Shown: piece by piece, positions 34,199 through 43,579 of the stretch
How positions within the stretch are numbered: the stretch's first letter is position 1
Layout: each line of letters begins with the position of its first letter
Assembly (NCBI RefSeq): GCF_021083645.1
Contig: NZ_JAJNRQ010000002.1
Location: 248,001-312,000 of the forward strand
Length of the DNA stretch: 64,000 bases
Reading direction: 5' to 3'
Origin: Schaalia sp. lx-260
Lineage (GTDB): Bacteria > Actinomycetota > Actinomycetes > Actinomycetales > Actinomycetaceae
The notes under the pieces: model-generated
The model's database searches: none
Seen by the model: the letters and a program-made list of their open reading frames with translations, nothing else
Told to the model about the DNA's origin: nothing
Program-made: the position numbers and the translations under genes

Positions 34199-34993
34199 TT
34201 ATGAGATACGCGCCCATTGCGGAGTAAAAACCTGAGCTATGCTATCGATCACAATATCAGTTGTTGTTATAACATCGACTGACGCGTTTTTTGCACGCAT
34301 TTGTGCCGCAGCACCCGCTTGGATTTCCAAGGCCGTAGCAATCGTTCGCGCAGGACCTACCACTTTCCATTGATACGGCGAAGATATACGCTTGCCGTCA
34401 AGTAAAATACCTGACTCATCTGAGGTAAAAGATGAGCGCACATTCAAACGAATACCATTCAGATCTATCGCCTCTGCCCCAGCATTACGTAGCTCACCTA
34501 AAAGCATGACAAATTGAGCAGGTGTTAATGACCCTATTGGATCCGCAACCGTCATTTGCACTCCCTCACCGTGAACCGGCAAAAGCCCTGCAATAATATC
34601 CGCCAACTGTTTTGTCTGACGAGCAGCCTCTTGTGCAGCCTCATGTTCAGATTCCGCACTTTTAATTTCATCCAATTGCTTCTGAAGCTCGTAACTTTCC
34701 TGACGGAGATCCCGCTCGCGCGCATCAAGTTCACTCAACAAAACCACAAGATCTTCTTGATCTAAAGATTCCAAAGGATCATGTTGCTGCGCCCGCACCT
34801 GCGTAACTAAAGCAAAGCCGAGAAGCAAGCAAATCAGCAAAAGTAACAGGTGCATAGCACGCGGAACACCAAGAAAAGCCTCTTTTATTCGATGCGCATA
34901 TGAAAACTTATACTCCAGACGCGAAGCTGCTTCAGAGCCATCATCTACAGGTTTTTTTACGCCTAATATCGGAAAACGTGCCTCATCCGCCAT
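34199..34993 (-). CDS. DUF881-family membrane-anchored protein 1
   Basis: A 264-residue protein with a cytoplasmic N terminus, one transmembrane helix (about 46-66), a coiled coil (about 75-125, ELDARERDLRQESYELQKQL) and an extracytoplasmic DUF881 domain (GEGVQMTVADP, LRNAGAEAIDLNGIRL, PYQWKVVGPA). It forms, with Sbp and a second DUF881 protein, the usual actinobacterial trio next to garA. The biochemical function is not known. Gaps to neighbours are 3 nt (Sbp) and 98 nt (FHA). Confidence 0.88.
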   Translation of the reverse strand: MADEARFPILGVKKPVDDGSEAASRLEYKFSYAHRIKEAFLGVPRAMHLLLLLICLLLGFALVTQVRAQQHDPLESLDQEDLVVLLSELDARERDLRQESYELQKQLDEIKSAESEHEAAQEAARQTKQLADIIAGLLPVHGEGVQMTVADPIGSLTPAQFVMLLGELRNAGAEAIDLNGIRLNVRSSFTSDESGILLDGKRISSPYQWKVVGPARTIATALEIQAGAAAQMRAKNASVDVITTTDIVIDSIAQVFTPQWARIS

Positions 34994-34996
34994 AAG

Positions 34997-35329
34997 TTAT
35001 GCCTTTAATAGCAGCCGACGAATCGAAGCGGTATTAGAGAAAATACGAATCCCTAAAACCACCACAACAGCTGTTGTCATTGCAGACCCCACACCCAGTT
35101 GGGTCCCAAGGGAAACAAGCAAACAAGCAACAACAACATTCCAGAAAAAGGAGGTAACAAAAACACGATCTTGAAATTTTCCTTCAAGCCATGCGCGTGC
35201 TGCTCCAAAAAGCGCATCAAGACCTGCAACTACCGCGACCGGAAGGAAAGGTTGAAGCCATACAGGAACAGTCGGATCAAGAAAATAGCCGACGATGATT
35301 CCAAGAACAAGACCAAGAACCGCAATCAT
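34997..35329 (-). CDS. sbp: Small basic membrane protein Sbp (DUF1290)
   Basis: A 110-residue protein with three to four hydrophobic segments and the DUF1290 pattern: LGLVLGIIVGYFLDPTVPVW, AALDALFGAARAWLE-like (here AGLDALFGAARAWLEGKF) and a C-terminal GIRIFSNTASIRRLL. It lies between the two DUF881 genes with 3-4 nt gaps, the arrangement seen in mycobacteria and many actinobacteria. Function unknown. Confidence 0.9.
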   Translation of the reverse strand: MIAVLGLVLGIIVGYFLDPTVPVWLQPFLPVAVVAGLDALFGAARAWLEGKFQDRVFVTSFFWNVVVACLLVSLGTQLGVGSAMTTAVVVVLGIRIFSNTASIRRLLLKA

Positions 35330-35333
35330 AGTG

Positions 35334-36209
35334 TTATTGCCCTTCTTTTGTTACTACAGGTTCAGCATAACGAATATTGCGCAGATCCAAAGCACTCATT
35401 GTGATATGAGGAGCTGCCGCCGCTCGCACAGAGATCCCGAGCAGTGACTCTGCACTTGAAAGGTAATCACCTGTATAGCCGCGCACCAAAGCCGTCGATA
35501 AGGTATTCGCATCACCAATTGCACTCACTTCATACGGTGACTGAATCGCTGTCACATTCACAAGTATTGTGCTGCCTGCTGTCCGTATAAAGGTTCCGGG
35601 GGCTACACGATTCCCATTAATACTGATACTGTCAGCTCCCGCAGCCCATAAAGCATTCACGACCATACGAAGATCTTGATCCCGAACACGCCCCTGCGAA
35701 GATTTATCAGTTGCCAGTCCTTGCGAAGCATCGGTAAGAGTGACAGTGAGGCCCGGACCAGCTACCGGCGCGCTGGCAGTGGTCACACGTAGCGAGGAAT
35801 CAATAGAAGTTGTCTGCCATGTACTCTCACTTAAGCTACGCAAAGAAGTGTGAGTATCTGTAACTTCTCCTTCAAGCTGAATGACTGTCTGTTGTTTATC
35901 ATGAGCACGCTGAATAAGTTCGTCACGGATATTGTGAGAATTTGCCGCATGCAAAGCACGAACAATTGCGACAGAAGAAATCCCTATTCCTACGGCACAT
36001 ACGGCAACAAGAAAACGATATATCCAGCGCATACGACGTGAAGGGTTTACCAGCGGCCATGATTCATACCCCGAATCTAAGGGATTATTCAATAGCTGAG
36101 TAAGCAGTGACATAGAGGCCGCAGGATCATATGAATAAGGAGGTCTATCCTGCCCATCCGGTGGGAGACTTGGATTTTCAATCATTCTTTTTCCCATATT
36201 CATATTCAC
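35334..36209 (-). CDS. DUF881-family membrane-anchored protein 2
   Basis: A 291-residue paralogue of the other DUF881 protein. A Pro-rich cytoplasmic N terminus leads to one transmembrane helix (about 64-84). A coiled coil follows (about 100-125), then the DUF881 domain (GPGLTVTLTDAS, LWAAGADSISINGNRVAPGTFIRTAG, SPYEVSAIGDANTL). The GTG at 36209 overlaps the pepN stop (GTGA); ATG 36203 is an alternative. The gene order pepN-DUF881-Sbp-DUF881-FHA-MerR-MerR all reads one way and may form a long operon. Confidence 0.87.
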   Translation of the reverse strand: MNMNMGKRMIENPSLPPDGQDRPPYSYDPAASMSLLTQLLNNPLDSGYESWPLVNPSRRMRWIYRFLVAVCAVGIGISSVAIVRALHAANSHNIRDELIQRAHDKQQTVIQLEGEVTDTHTSLRSLSESTWQTTSIDSSLRVTTASAPVAGPGLTVTLTDASQGLATDKSSQGRVRDQDLRMVVNALWAAGADSISINGNRVAPGTFIRTAGSTILVNVTAIQSPYEVSAIGDANTLSTALVRGYTGDYLSSAESLLGISVRAAAAPHITMSALDLRNIRYAEPVVTKEGQ

Positions 36210-38905
36210 ACTGAGTGCCTACAGGCAAAAGACGTAAAATCTGCATCTTGTATACGTTCAGCGCGACGCAAATGATCGTTTTCTTCCACAAGTAACCGTT
36301 GTAAGGCTTGAGGAATGTGAGGGTTTTCCTCTAACCATGCGTGTACATCCTCTGATGAACATATACGACGGTCATGTGGAAAAGCTCCTGCCACAAAACG
36401 AATTCCTATGCCGATACTTGAGCGATTCCATAAAGAAACTACTTCATCAAAAAAGGCGTGAGGATCAATTCCTTCATTCTGTGTTGACATGCGTAATCCC
36501 GCTAATGTGGCAGATAAATCATCATTCGACAAAGTTCCTGACAATACTTCTTGCCATCGTGCGCTTCGCAGTTGGGCATCAGGTAAAGCACTGAGTGCTT
36601 GACGATGACGAGTCACTGTTTCGCCAGACATGTCTTCTGCCAGCCACGCATTAAGCTGATCGCAGGTAACTGCACCGTGTGCAGCCAGTACTGTACGCGC
36701 CTGCCATATGGTTGCGCGTGTGACTTGTCTGCCTCGCCAGAAGCCTTGTGACAATTCACGTAGGCCATTACCACCTTCAGTGGAATGAGGTAAAGATTCC
36801 AGGTCACAGGTGAGTACATATCGCGCTGCGGCGCAGTATAAACGGAGCCATTCGCGCTCTGCCCCACTTCCTGCACGTATGCGACCAGAGTCGTATAAAT
36901 CCTCAATACGTTGCATACAGGTGAGGGCTTGGCTCCGACGTTCCTCGTATGGCAGATAGGAGTCAAATACTGTCACGCAGGTATCAATGAGTCGACGAAC
37001 AACAGGTTCTTCACTTTCATCAGGAGCATGTTGCAATACTGATTTCATATATTCCGCAGGTGATATAAGAGCTTCCCTGACCATATTCCACACGGTAGAC
37101 CACATCACTGCACGGGTAATAGGCGTAGGACAGCTACTGACATATTTCAAAGCAATTGCCGCAGAATTTTCATCAAAAAACGAAACTGCGTATGTCAGGT
37201 CCTCATCATTGATGACAATAAGCTGCACGTCCTCAATCGCCCCCGAGTATGCAAGGACGCCATCTGTGTCAATAGCTGTGCGCTGCGTATCTGTACGCAC
37301 ATCAAAACGGTGTGTGCGAACCAAAATGTCATCTCGTATAGCCCAGGTTGAAATGATAAGACGATGAGGACGTATAACAGTGGGCGGCAGCGGATAAGCG
37401 TCAGCATATTCTTCAGCCAGATCATCGGCATTATTCATATGGATAAGGTCAAATGTAAGGATACGCCCATCCTCATCAGTTTCCATATCTGTACGCAAAA
37501 ATGTGGGGCCCGTCGTATCAAGCCACGTGTGAGCCCATTGTGATAAATCTTGTCCACATGCTTTAGAAAGACACTCCAGAAGATCCGACATCTGGGCTGA
37601 AGCAAAAGCGAATTTCGTAAAATACGCCCGTGCCGCAGCATAGAAAGCCTCATCGCCGACCCATGCCACCAATTGTTTAAGAACAGAGGCACCTTTGGCG
37701 TATGTGATGCCGTCGAAGTTATTTTTTGCTGCTGTCACGTCAGGAATATCAGCAAGAATAGGATGAGTTGTCGGTAACTGATCCTGCTGATAAGCCCATG
37801 CTTTACGGGCAATCGCAAAAGAAGCCCACTCCCCTGTGTACTGTGTCGCCGTTGCAGCAGCGAGGGTTCCTTGGTGGTCAGCAAATGATTCTTTCAGCCA
37901 TAAATCATTCCACCAGCGTGGGGTGACAAGATCCCCGAACCACATGTGGCTCATTTCGTGAAGGATAGTATTTGCACGTCTTTGACGTTGCGCCCATGTG
38001 AGCGTATCGCGTGAAAGAAAGCTTTCCGTGAAAGTAACGCACCCAGGGTTTTCCATAGCGCCCAAGTTGTACTCTGGAACAAAAACCTGATCGTATGACC
38101 CCCACGGATATGTTAATCCGTAACGCTCATGGAAAAAATCAAGGCCAGAACGAGTAACCTCGAAAATATCATCACTATCCACATAGGGCGCTAAAGCTGT
38201 ACGACACATAAGACGTAAAGGAATAGTCACATATTTTCCATCCGCGCCCTGGCCACTCGCTCCTCCTGACCACGTGCCTCCATCAATTACTGCGTACTCT
38301 CCCGCGACAAGAGCTGTGATGTAGGCCGGAAGCGGTTCTGTTACGGTGAAATCATGTTCGATAGTTGCTGATTCTTGGAACTTTCCTAAGAAAGTCGCGT
38401 TCAGAACTGCTTTATCCACGCCATTTGAAGTCACCACCCAGTGGGCAGGTGCTTTGACCGTAAAATGCCACGGAGCTTTCATATCCGGCTGGTCAAAACA
38501 CGGCCACGCCCTATGCGCGTCTTGCGGTTCGAACTGAGTGTATAAGTAGATACGTTCATCTTCAGGGTCTTTATAGCGGTGAAGGCCTTCCCCTGTACGA
38601 GAGAAAAAAGCATGTCCTCTCACTGTGATGTCACAATTTTCATGTGGAGGAATACCGCATACAGTGATCCGGTCATCTGCATATGTAAAAGGATGCGGTT
38701 GCCCATTAAGGCAAACAATGTCAACTATGCCTGTGAAATCTATGACTACCGTTGGTTCTGTGGCTTGCACGGTTAAAGTTGACGATACAGGATACGTATT
38801 TTCCTGCATAAGGCCCGCTGAGCTTAAATCAACAAAAACATCCATGTATTTCAGATCAAGTATCTGACTACGATGCTGTGCCTCACGGTACGTCAAAGGT
38901 CTCAT
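36206..38905 (-). CDS. pepN: Aminopeptidase N, M1 family
   Basis: An 899-residue zinc metallo-aminopeptidase. The substrate motif appears as GAMENPGCVTF, and the zinc site as HEMSHMWFGDLVT followed 18 residues on by the second Glu in KESFADH. The N-terminal beta-saddle and a C-terminal ERAP1-like helical domain complete the usual architecture. The start MRPLTYREAQHRSQILD at 38905 matches actinobacterial relatives, whereas the open frame runs 58 codons further. TAGCAT (38914-38919) lies 8 nt before the ATG, again suggesting a leaderless mRNA. It is divergent from the MurE-like gene. Confidence 0.93.
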   Translation of the reverse strand: MRPLTYREAQHRSQILDLKYMDVFVDLSSAGLMQENTYPVSSTLTVQATEPTVVIDFTGIVDIVCLNGQPHPFTYADDRITVCGIPPHENCDITVRGHAFFSRTGEGLHRYKDPEDERIYLYTQFEPQDAHRAWPCFDQPDMKAPWHFTVKAPAHWVVTSNGVDKAVLNATFLGKFQESATIEHDFTVTEPLPAYITALVAGEYAVIDGGTWSGGASGQGADGKYVTIPLRLMCRTALAPYVDSDDIFEVTRSGLDFFHERYGLTYPWGSYDQVFVPEYNLGAMENPGCVTFTESFLSRDTLTWAQRQRRANTILHEMSHMWFGDLVTPRWWNDLWLKESFADHQGTLAAATATQYTGEWASFAIARKAWAYQQDQLPTTHPILADIPDVTAAKNNFDGITYAKGASVLKQLVAWVGDEAFYAAARAYFTKFAFASAQMSDLLECLSKACGQDLSQWAHTWLDTTGPTFLRTDMETDEDGRILTFDLIHMNNADDLAEEYADAYPLPPTVIRPHRLIISTWAIRDDILVRTHRFDVRTDTQRTAIDTDGVLAYSGAIEDVQLIVINDEDLTYAVSFFDENSAAIALKYVSSCPTPITRAVMWSTVWNMVREALISPAEYMKSVLQHAPDESEEPVVRRLIDTCVTVFDSYLPYEERRSQALTCMQRIEDLYDSGRIRAGSGAEREWLRLYCAAARYVLTCDLESLPHSTEGGNGLRELSQGFWRGRQVTRATIWQARTVLAAHGAVTCDQLNAWLAEDMSGETVTRHRQALSALPDAQLRSARWQEVLSGTLSNDDLSATLAGLRMSTQNEGIDPHAFFDEVVSLWNRSSIGIGIRFVAGAFPHDRRICSSEDVHAWLEENPHIPQALQRLLVEENDHLRRAERIQDADFTSFACRHSV

Positions 38906-38987
38906 ATTTCCGAATGCTATCGTCCTTATGCGGCACGTCGTCGGATGACCCTCCGTTAAGCCACAATCCGAGCCTAAGATAGGGCGT

Positions 38988-40553
38988 ATGACTATGACCG
39001 TTCGTGATATTCGTCCAGATGTTCGTCCTCTTTCTTTTTCCGAGGCAGTATCTCGTATAGAAGATGCCACTTTGGTCATACATGGTCATCAAGGGTGGGA
39101 TACGCCTGTCAGTGGAGTCACCGTTAATTCATCCGATATTGAACAGGGGTGGATTTTCGTTGCTGTTGCAGGTCTTGTTCAACATGGAGCATGTTTTTTT
39201 CCCCAGGCTGTTGCTGGCGGAGCAGTTGCTGTTGTCACTGATTCTGCGGGAGCACAAATTATCAAAGAAATATCAACAAATATTCCTGTAGTAGTCGTTC
39301 AAGATCCACGTTTTGCTGCTGCCACTATCGCCTCAGTAATACATCATGATCCAGCAACACGTATTCGCACACTCGCTGTCACCGGAACAAATGGTAAAAC
39401 AACGACCACGTATTTAATGCGTTCAGCTTTACGTGGCACTTATCCAGATGCAGCGTTGTGTGGAACTGTGCAAACCCATGTAGGGGACGTTGAGTTTCTT
39501 TCTCAAAAAACCACTGCAGAATCACCTGTCGTCTACAGATTTTTAGATCTTGCTGCGCAAAAGAATCTCGGTGCTGCAATTGTGGAAACATCTTCACATG
39601 CACTCAGCCTGGGACGTGTGCATGACATTATTTTCGACGTCGCTGTATTTACGAATCTTCAGCACGATCACCTTGATTATTACGGTGATATGGAGAATTA
39701 TTTCGAGGCGAAAAAAGAACTTTTCACCCCACAACATGCCCGTTTTGGAGTGATATGTGTCGATGATGTATGGGGTCAACGTTTGGCTCGTGAAACCTCA
39801 ATTCCCCACGTCACCTATGCCGCTATGACTGATACGCCTGCTGATTGGTGCGCGCGCGAGATACATTGTGACAGAGATACCCACAGCACTATTTTTACCC
39901 TTCAGTCCCCGCAGGGTGATTCCTATCGTCTTTCGCTTCCAATATTAGGTAGCGTGAATGTGCAAAATGCTGTTGCAGCCTTCATATCGGCGCTCACTTT
40001 AGGGTTAGATATTGATGAGGTTATTGCATCCCTTGCACATGCAGATCAGATTCCTGGTCGTATGGAAATAGTTAATCCTGCTCGCACCGATCAGCCGCTT
40101 GTTATTGTTGATTTTGCTCATACACCTGAAGGGCTTGAGTGGACACTACGAACAGCACGTGATCTTACTACAGGTCGTGTGAGCGTTGTTTTTGGAACTG
40201 ATGGTGAGCGTGACCCATCAAAGCGAGAGGATTTAGGCGCTGTTGCCGCACGTGAAGCTGATGTTTTGTGGGTAACTGACGAAAATCCTCGTTATGAGGA
40301 TCCTCAGTCTATTCGTAATTTTTTGTTACGTGGAATTGATCGCGTACGGCCTGATCGTGTGAATGTTACGGAAGTGAGTACTTGTCGTCGTGATGCTGTG
40401 CGACGCGCGATTTTACAGTCGCATGTAGATGACATTGTTATGATTACAGGCAAAGGACCTGAGTGGTATCAAGAAATCGAAGGAATTAAACACGCATACA
40501 GTGATACGTCCACTGCACGTGAGATCCTTCAGCAAGCACCATCATTTGACTGA
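38988..40553 (+). CDS. murE: Mur ligase, UDP-MurNAc-tripeptide synthetase (MurE)-like
   Basis: A 521-residue ATP-dependent peptide ligase that adds the third residue to UDP-MurNAc-L-Ala-D-Glu. The P-loop TGTNGKTTT is at 132-140, KTTAESP (about 170) follows, the carbamate/metal region has LQHDHLDYYGDMENYFEAK, and the C-terminal domain has FGTDGERDPSKRE. The third-residue selectivity loop reads DENPRYEDP from residue 431, close to the DNPR form linked to meso-DAP; substrate prediction from this alone is weak. TAAGAT lies 7 nt before the ATG, so it is probably leaderless. It is not in a dcw cluster. A second MurE-type gene elsewhere is possible. Confidence 0.85.
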   Translation: MTMTVRDIRPDVRPLSFSEAVSRIEDATLVIHGHQGWDTPVSGVTVNSSDIEQGWIFVAVAGLVQHGACFFPQAVAGGAVAVVTDSAGAQIIKEISTNIPVVVVQDPRFAAATIASVIHHDPATRIRTLAVTGTNGKTTTTYLMRSALRGTYPDAALCGTVQTHVGDVEFLSQKTTAESPVVYRFLDLAAQKNLGAAIVETSSHALSLGRVHDIIFDVAVFTNLQHDHLDYYGDMENYFEAKKELFTPQHARFGVICVDDVWGQRLARETSIPHVTYAAMTDTPADWCAREIHCDRDTHSTIFTLQSPQGDSYRLSLPILGSVNVQNAVAAFISALTLGLDIDEVIASLAHADQIPGRMEIVNPARTDQPLVIVDFAHTPEGLEWTLRTARDLTTGRVSVVFGTDGERDPSKREDLGAVAAREADVLWVTDENPRYEDPQSIRNFLLRGIDRVRPDRVNVTEVSTCRRDAVRRAILQSHVDDIVMITGKGPEWYQEIEGIKHAYSDTSTAREILQQAPSFD

Positions 40554-40794
40554 TTTTTCACCCGAGTGGGTGGCTTGTTGTGACATTTGATAACAAGTGC
40601 AAGCGCTTTTCCTTCTTTGCTTTACTTTTTCTTTCGCGCTCACACGTGATTTTGAAGATTGTATTGCTTCACCTGTAAAAGTCCTACTCTTGTCACAGAT
40701 TCATAGCATGGGAAAGACTCTCAAATACATCAACACACATACATCACCTTTCATCATGGTAAAGCAACCTGTTGTATGTTAATAAGATCCACAC

Positions 40795-41295
40795 ATGTCA
40801 GCGAAAGGGAAAATTGTGCCTATACCCTCATCTTTTCATGCTGCCTTATCCTCCGCAGAGCGCAAATATCCGTCGATTGAACTATCAGATGGTCACTGGC
40901 TCATTGCTGGCACACATGAACTTTTATATCTAGCCACAGACGCAATAATTGACCGATGCGCATGGCATGAAATCCAATCCGCACAGTGGACTGCATCTTC
41001 ACGCTCTTTATCAATTCTGTGGACTGATCCTCAACGCGAACCTTTTCACGCAATCACCCGCAATGATAATGTCACTGAATTTATGACAATGATGCGTGAA
41101 CGTGTCGAATACACCATCATCATGATGCGTCACGTCATATCTGAAAATGGCACACGTATTGTGGCTCAAGTACGTCGCGCGCCTACTGGTGAACTTTTCT
41201 CAGTACTCTCAGCCTTTGGCACTCTAAATGATGAAGGTCAAAAGCTCGCTCATCGTCTTGAATATGAAGTCCGAGAAAGTGTTGGCCTCGAATAA
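40795..41295 (+). CDS. Conserved hypothetical protein next to dnaG
   Basis: A 166-residue soluble protein that I do not recognise by name. It has no signal peptide, membrane helix or cysteine-rich motif. Features seen are ELSDGHWLIAGTHELLYL near residue 29, an aromatic WTASSRSLSILWTD strand pair, and a C-terminal helix-rich part beginning FMTMMRERVEYTIIMMRHV. The composition suggests a PH-like or beta-sandwich fold followed by helices, but this is only an impression. It is convergent with dnaG, with 8 nt between the stops, and preceded by 240 nt of non-coding DNA. Confidence 0.75.
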   Translation: MSAKGKIVPIPSSFHAALSSAERKYPSIELSDGHWLIAGTHELLYLATDAIIDRCAWHEIQSAQWTASSRSLSILWTDPQREPFHAITRNDNVTEFMTMMRERVEYTIIMMRHVISENGTRIVAQVRRAPTGELFSVLSAFGTLNDEGQKLAHRLEYEVRESVGLE

Positions 41296-41303
41296 GGAAA
41301 CAC

Positions 41304-43295
41304 TCACTGATCGCGCTCAGTGAAAGAACGTTTTTTCTCCTCTAAACGCATAAGCACAGTAAAAGCTTCATTATATTGAGGATCTTGAGGTGACAAGCGC
41401 TGTACCAAAGTGCGCGCGTCAGCCGTGCGACGTGTGAAATCCATACGAACCATTGCCACCACCGCACCACGACAATAAGATCGCACGTAGTCTTCACGAT
41501 CAATAGGAAGAGGAGTAACAACAAGCTCAGAAACAACTTCCGCTATTCCTGGCCCCATTTCACGACAGATCGCATCGATAAAACCTTTCGTTGCATTCAT
41601 TACGCTGTCGTGCCCTTTGCCGTGTAGAGCTTCTTGTTCACGCAAAATCTGTAAAAACGCATCTAAGCCACCGATTGCACGAATAGCATCATGAACTGCG
41701 CGAAATTGCGGAACCTGAAAAGAATCTCCCTCAAGATACTCAAAACCTGAGCCAACCACATCCATCGGATGTTGTAATAAGGAAGCTAAGGCTAAACGCT
41801 CTACCTGAACAGCACGATCAAAAGTCCCCATCATATACGAATGTGCAACAGGTTCTGCTGCTACCAAGGATTGAGAATTACGAGTATTTTGATAGGCCTG
41901 AGGACGTACCCGTTTTTCACGTGCATTTCCGCGTCCCGCACGTTGAACTTCACGTCCAACTTCATTTATTCCTATTCCCAGCCAACCAGCAACAGTACGA
42001 ATATATTCGCCACGTAAAGCATAATCTTTAATATCTGCAAGGATAGGGGCTGATAAACGCAAGGCCTGTACTCTGCCTTCTGCAGTACTCAAGTCCATTT
42101 GCGACAAAGCTGAACGAATCACGAATTCAAAAAGGGGCGTATGAGATTCGATCAGTGCTATCAGCGCTTCATTTCCGCGTGCCATACGTAAATCGCATGG
42201 ATCCATTCCAGAATGTTCAACAGCAACAAAAGTCTGAGCAGCAAAGTTTTGGTCCTCATGGAAAGCACGCATCGCGGCTTTTTGACCTGCAGCATCACCA
42301 TCAAAAGTAAAAATAACTTTCCCACCGTGAGCGCGCCCATCAGATAAGACAACCCCTGCTGCAGGATCAGCAACATCCCCTAAAAGCCGCCTCACTATTT
42401 TGACGTGCTCAGAACCAAAAGCTGTACCACACGTAGCAACCGCACACTGTTCACCTGCAACGTGAGCAGCCATCACATCCGTGTACCCTTCAACGATGAC
42501 TATGCGGCGTTTGTGAATAATAGATTTTTTCGCTAAATCAAGGCCGTACAACACTTGCGATTTCTTATAAATAGGTGTCTCAGGGGTGTTGAGATACTTT
42601 GGTGATTCTTTGTCAGAATCATCCAAACGACGAGCACCAAAACCTACAGTGGCACCTGTAATGTCACGAATCGGCCACACCAAACGATCCCGAAAACGAT
42701 CATATAACCCGCGTTTACCTGAAGTAGCCAAACCTGCGATCTGTAGTTCGTGGTCAGTAAAACCACGAGAGCGCAAATAGCGTGTGAGATGATCCCAACC
42801 AGCAGGAGCATATCCCACACCAAAATGTCGACACATTGCCTCTGTAAAACCACGTTGAGTTAAAAATTCACGGCCAACGTGGGCTTGAGCAGTAGCGAGT
42901 TGTTGTTGATAAAATTCTTGTGCTATTTGATGTGCGTCAAGAAGTCGCTGTCTGCGTCCGGGTTCTTCTTGCCGAGTCGCTCGACCGCCTTCTTCATAAT
43001 GCAATGTAATTGATGTTTTTGATGCAAGAAATTCAACGGCTTCAACAAAAGTGATATGTGAAATCTTTTCAATGAAATAGAAAACATCGCCGCCTTCGCC
43101 ACAACCAAAACAATGCCAACGTCCCAGTTGTGGTCGCACATGAAAACTCGGTGTTCGCTCATCATGGAACGGGCAAAGCCCTTTCAAAGAATCAACACCG
43201 GCTGGACGCAAAGTCACATGTTCACTCACGATATCTTCGATCCGTGAGGCTTCACGCACTGCGTCAATATCCTCCCTACGGATCAAGCCTGCCAT
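41304..43295 (-). CDS. dnaG: DNA primase
   Basis: A 663-residue primase that makes RNA primers at the replication fork. The N-terminal CHC2 zinc-binding domain has C41, H44, C62 and C65 (LCPFHDERTPSF, HCFGCGEGGD). The catalytic core includes RDRLVWPIRD and the TOPRIM motifs VEGYTDVMAA and FDGDAAGQKAAMRA. A C-terminal DnaB-interaction domain ends the protein. It follows dgt on the same strand, as in mycobacteria, but 284 nt away, so it may have its own promoter. Confidence 0.95.
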   Translation of the reverse strand: MAGLIRREDIDAVREASRIEDIVSEHVTLRPAGVDSLKGLCPFHDERTPSFHVRPQLGRWHCFGCGEGGDVFYFIEKISHITFVEAVEFLASKTSITLHYEEGGRATRQEEPGRRQRLLDAHQIAQEFYQQQLATAQAHVGREFLTQRGFTEAMCRHFGVGYAPAGWDHLTRYLRSRGFTDHELQIAGLATSGKRGLYDRFRDRLVWPIRDITGATVGFGARRLDDSDKESPKYLNTPETPIYKKSQVLYGLDLAKKSIIHKRRIVIVEGYTDVMAAHVAGEQCAVATCGTAFGSEHVKIVRRLLGDVADPAAGVVLSDGRAHGGKVIFTFDGDAAGQKAAMRAFHEDQNFAAQTFVAVEHSGMDPCDLRMARGNEALIALIESHTPLFEFVIRSALSQMDLSTAEGRVQALRLSAPILADIKDYALRGEYIRTVAGWLGIGINEVGREVQRAGRGNAREKRVRPQAYQNTRNSQSLVAAEPVAHSYMMGTFDRAVQVERLALASLLQHPMDVVGSGFEYLEGDSFQVPQFRAVHDAIRAIGGLDAFLQILREQEALHGKGHDSVMNATKGFIDAICREMGPGIAEVVSELVVTPLPIDREDYVRSYCRGAVVAMVRMDFTRRTADARTLVQRLSPQDPQYNEAFTVLMRLEEKKRSFTERDQ

Positions 43296-43579
43296 AGGAA
43301 TGATTTTAGCGATCTTTACCTATAGATGCCCCCTCACGGACAGCATTCAACTGTCTTTCCTTAAGATGAGATGAGCAATTAAAGTGATTTAAAGTCATTG
43401 TGATTCGTGAAACATTTATTTGCCAATAGTGGTACACGTATATAAAAGCAAATTCATACACGCAAGCACGAGCAAGACACACATACAGTCGAGTGGACCT
43501 TGAGAAATAAAGTCCCTTCATAAACACGCCCGTCTCTGGCTCCCCTGCCAGCGGAATGCACCAAAGATTCCGACAAGCT

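Noticed and set aside
40560-40573. CACCC-GAGT-GGGTG hairpin after the MurE-like gene as a terminator
   Set aside because: Only five base pairs and no T-tract on the 3' side.
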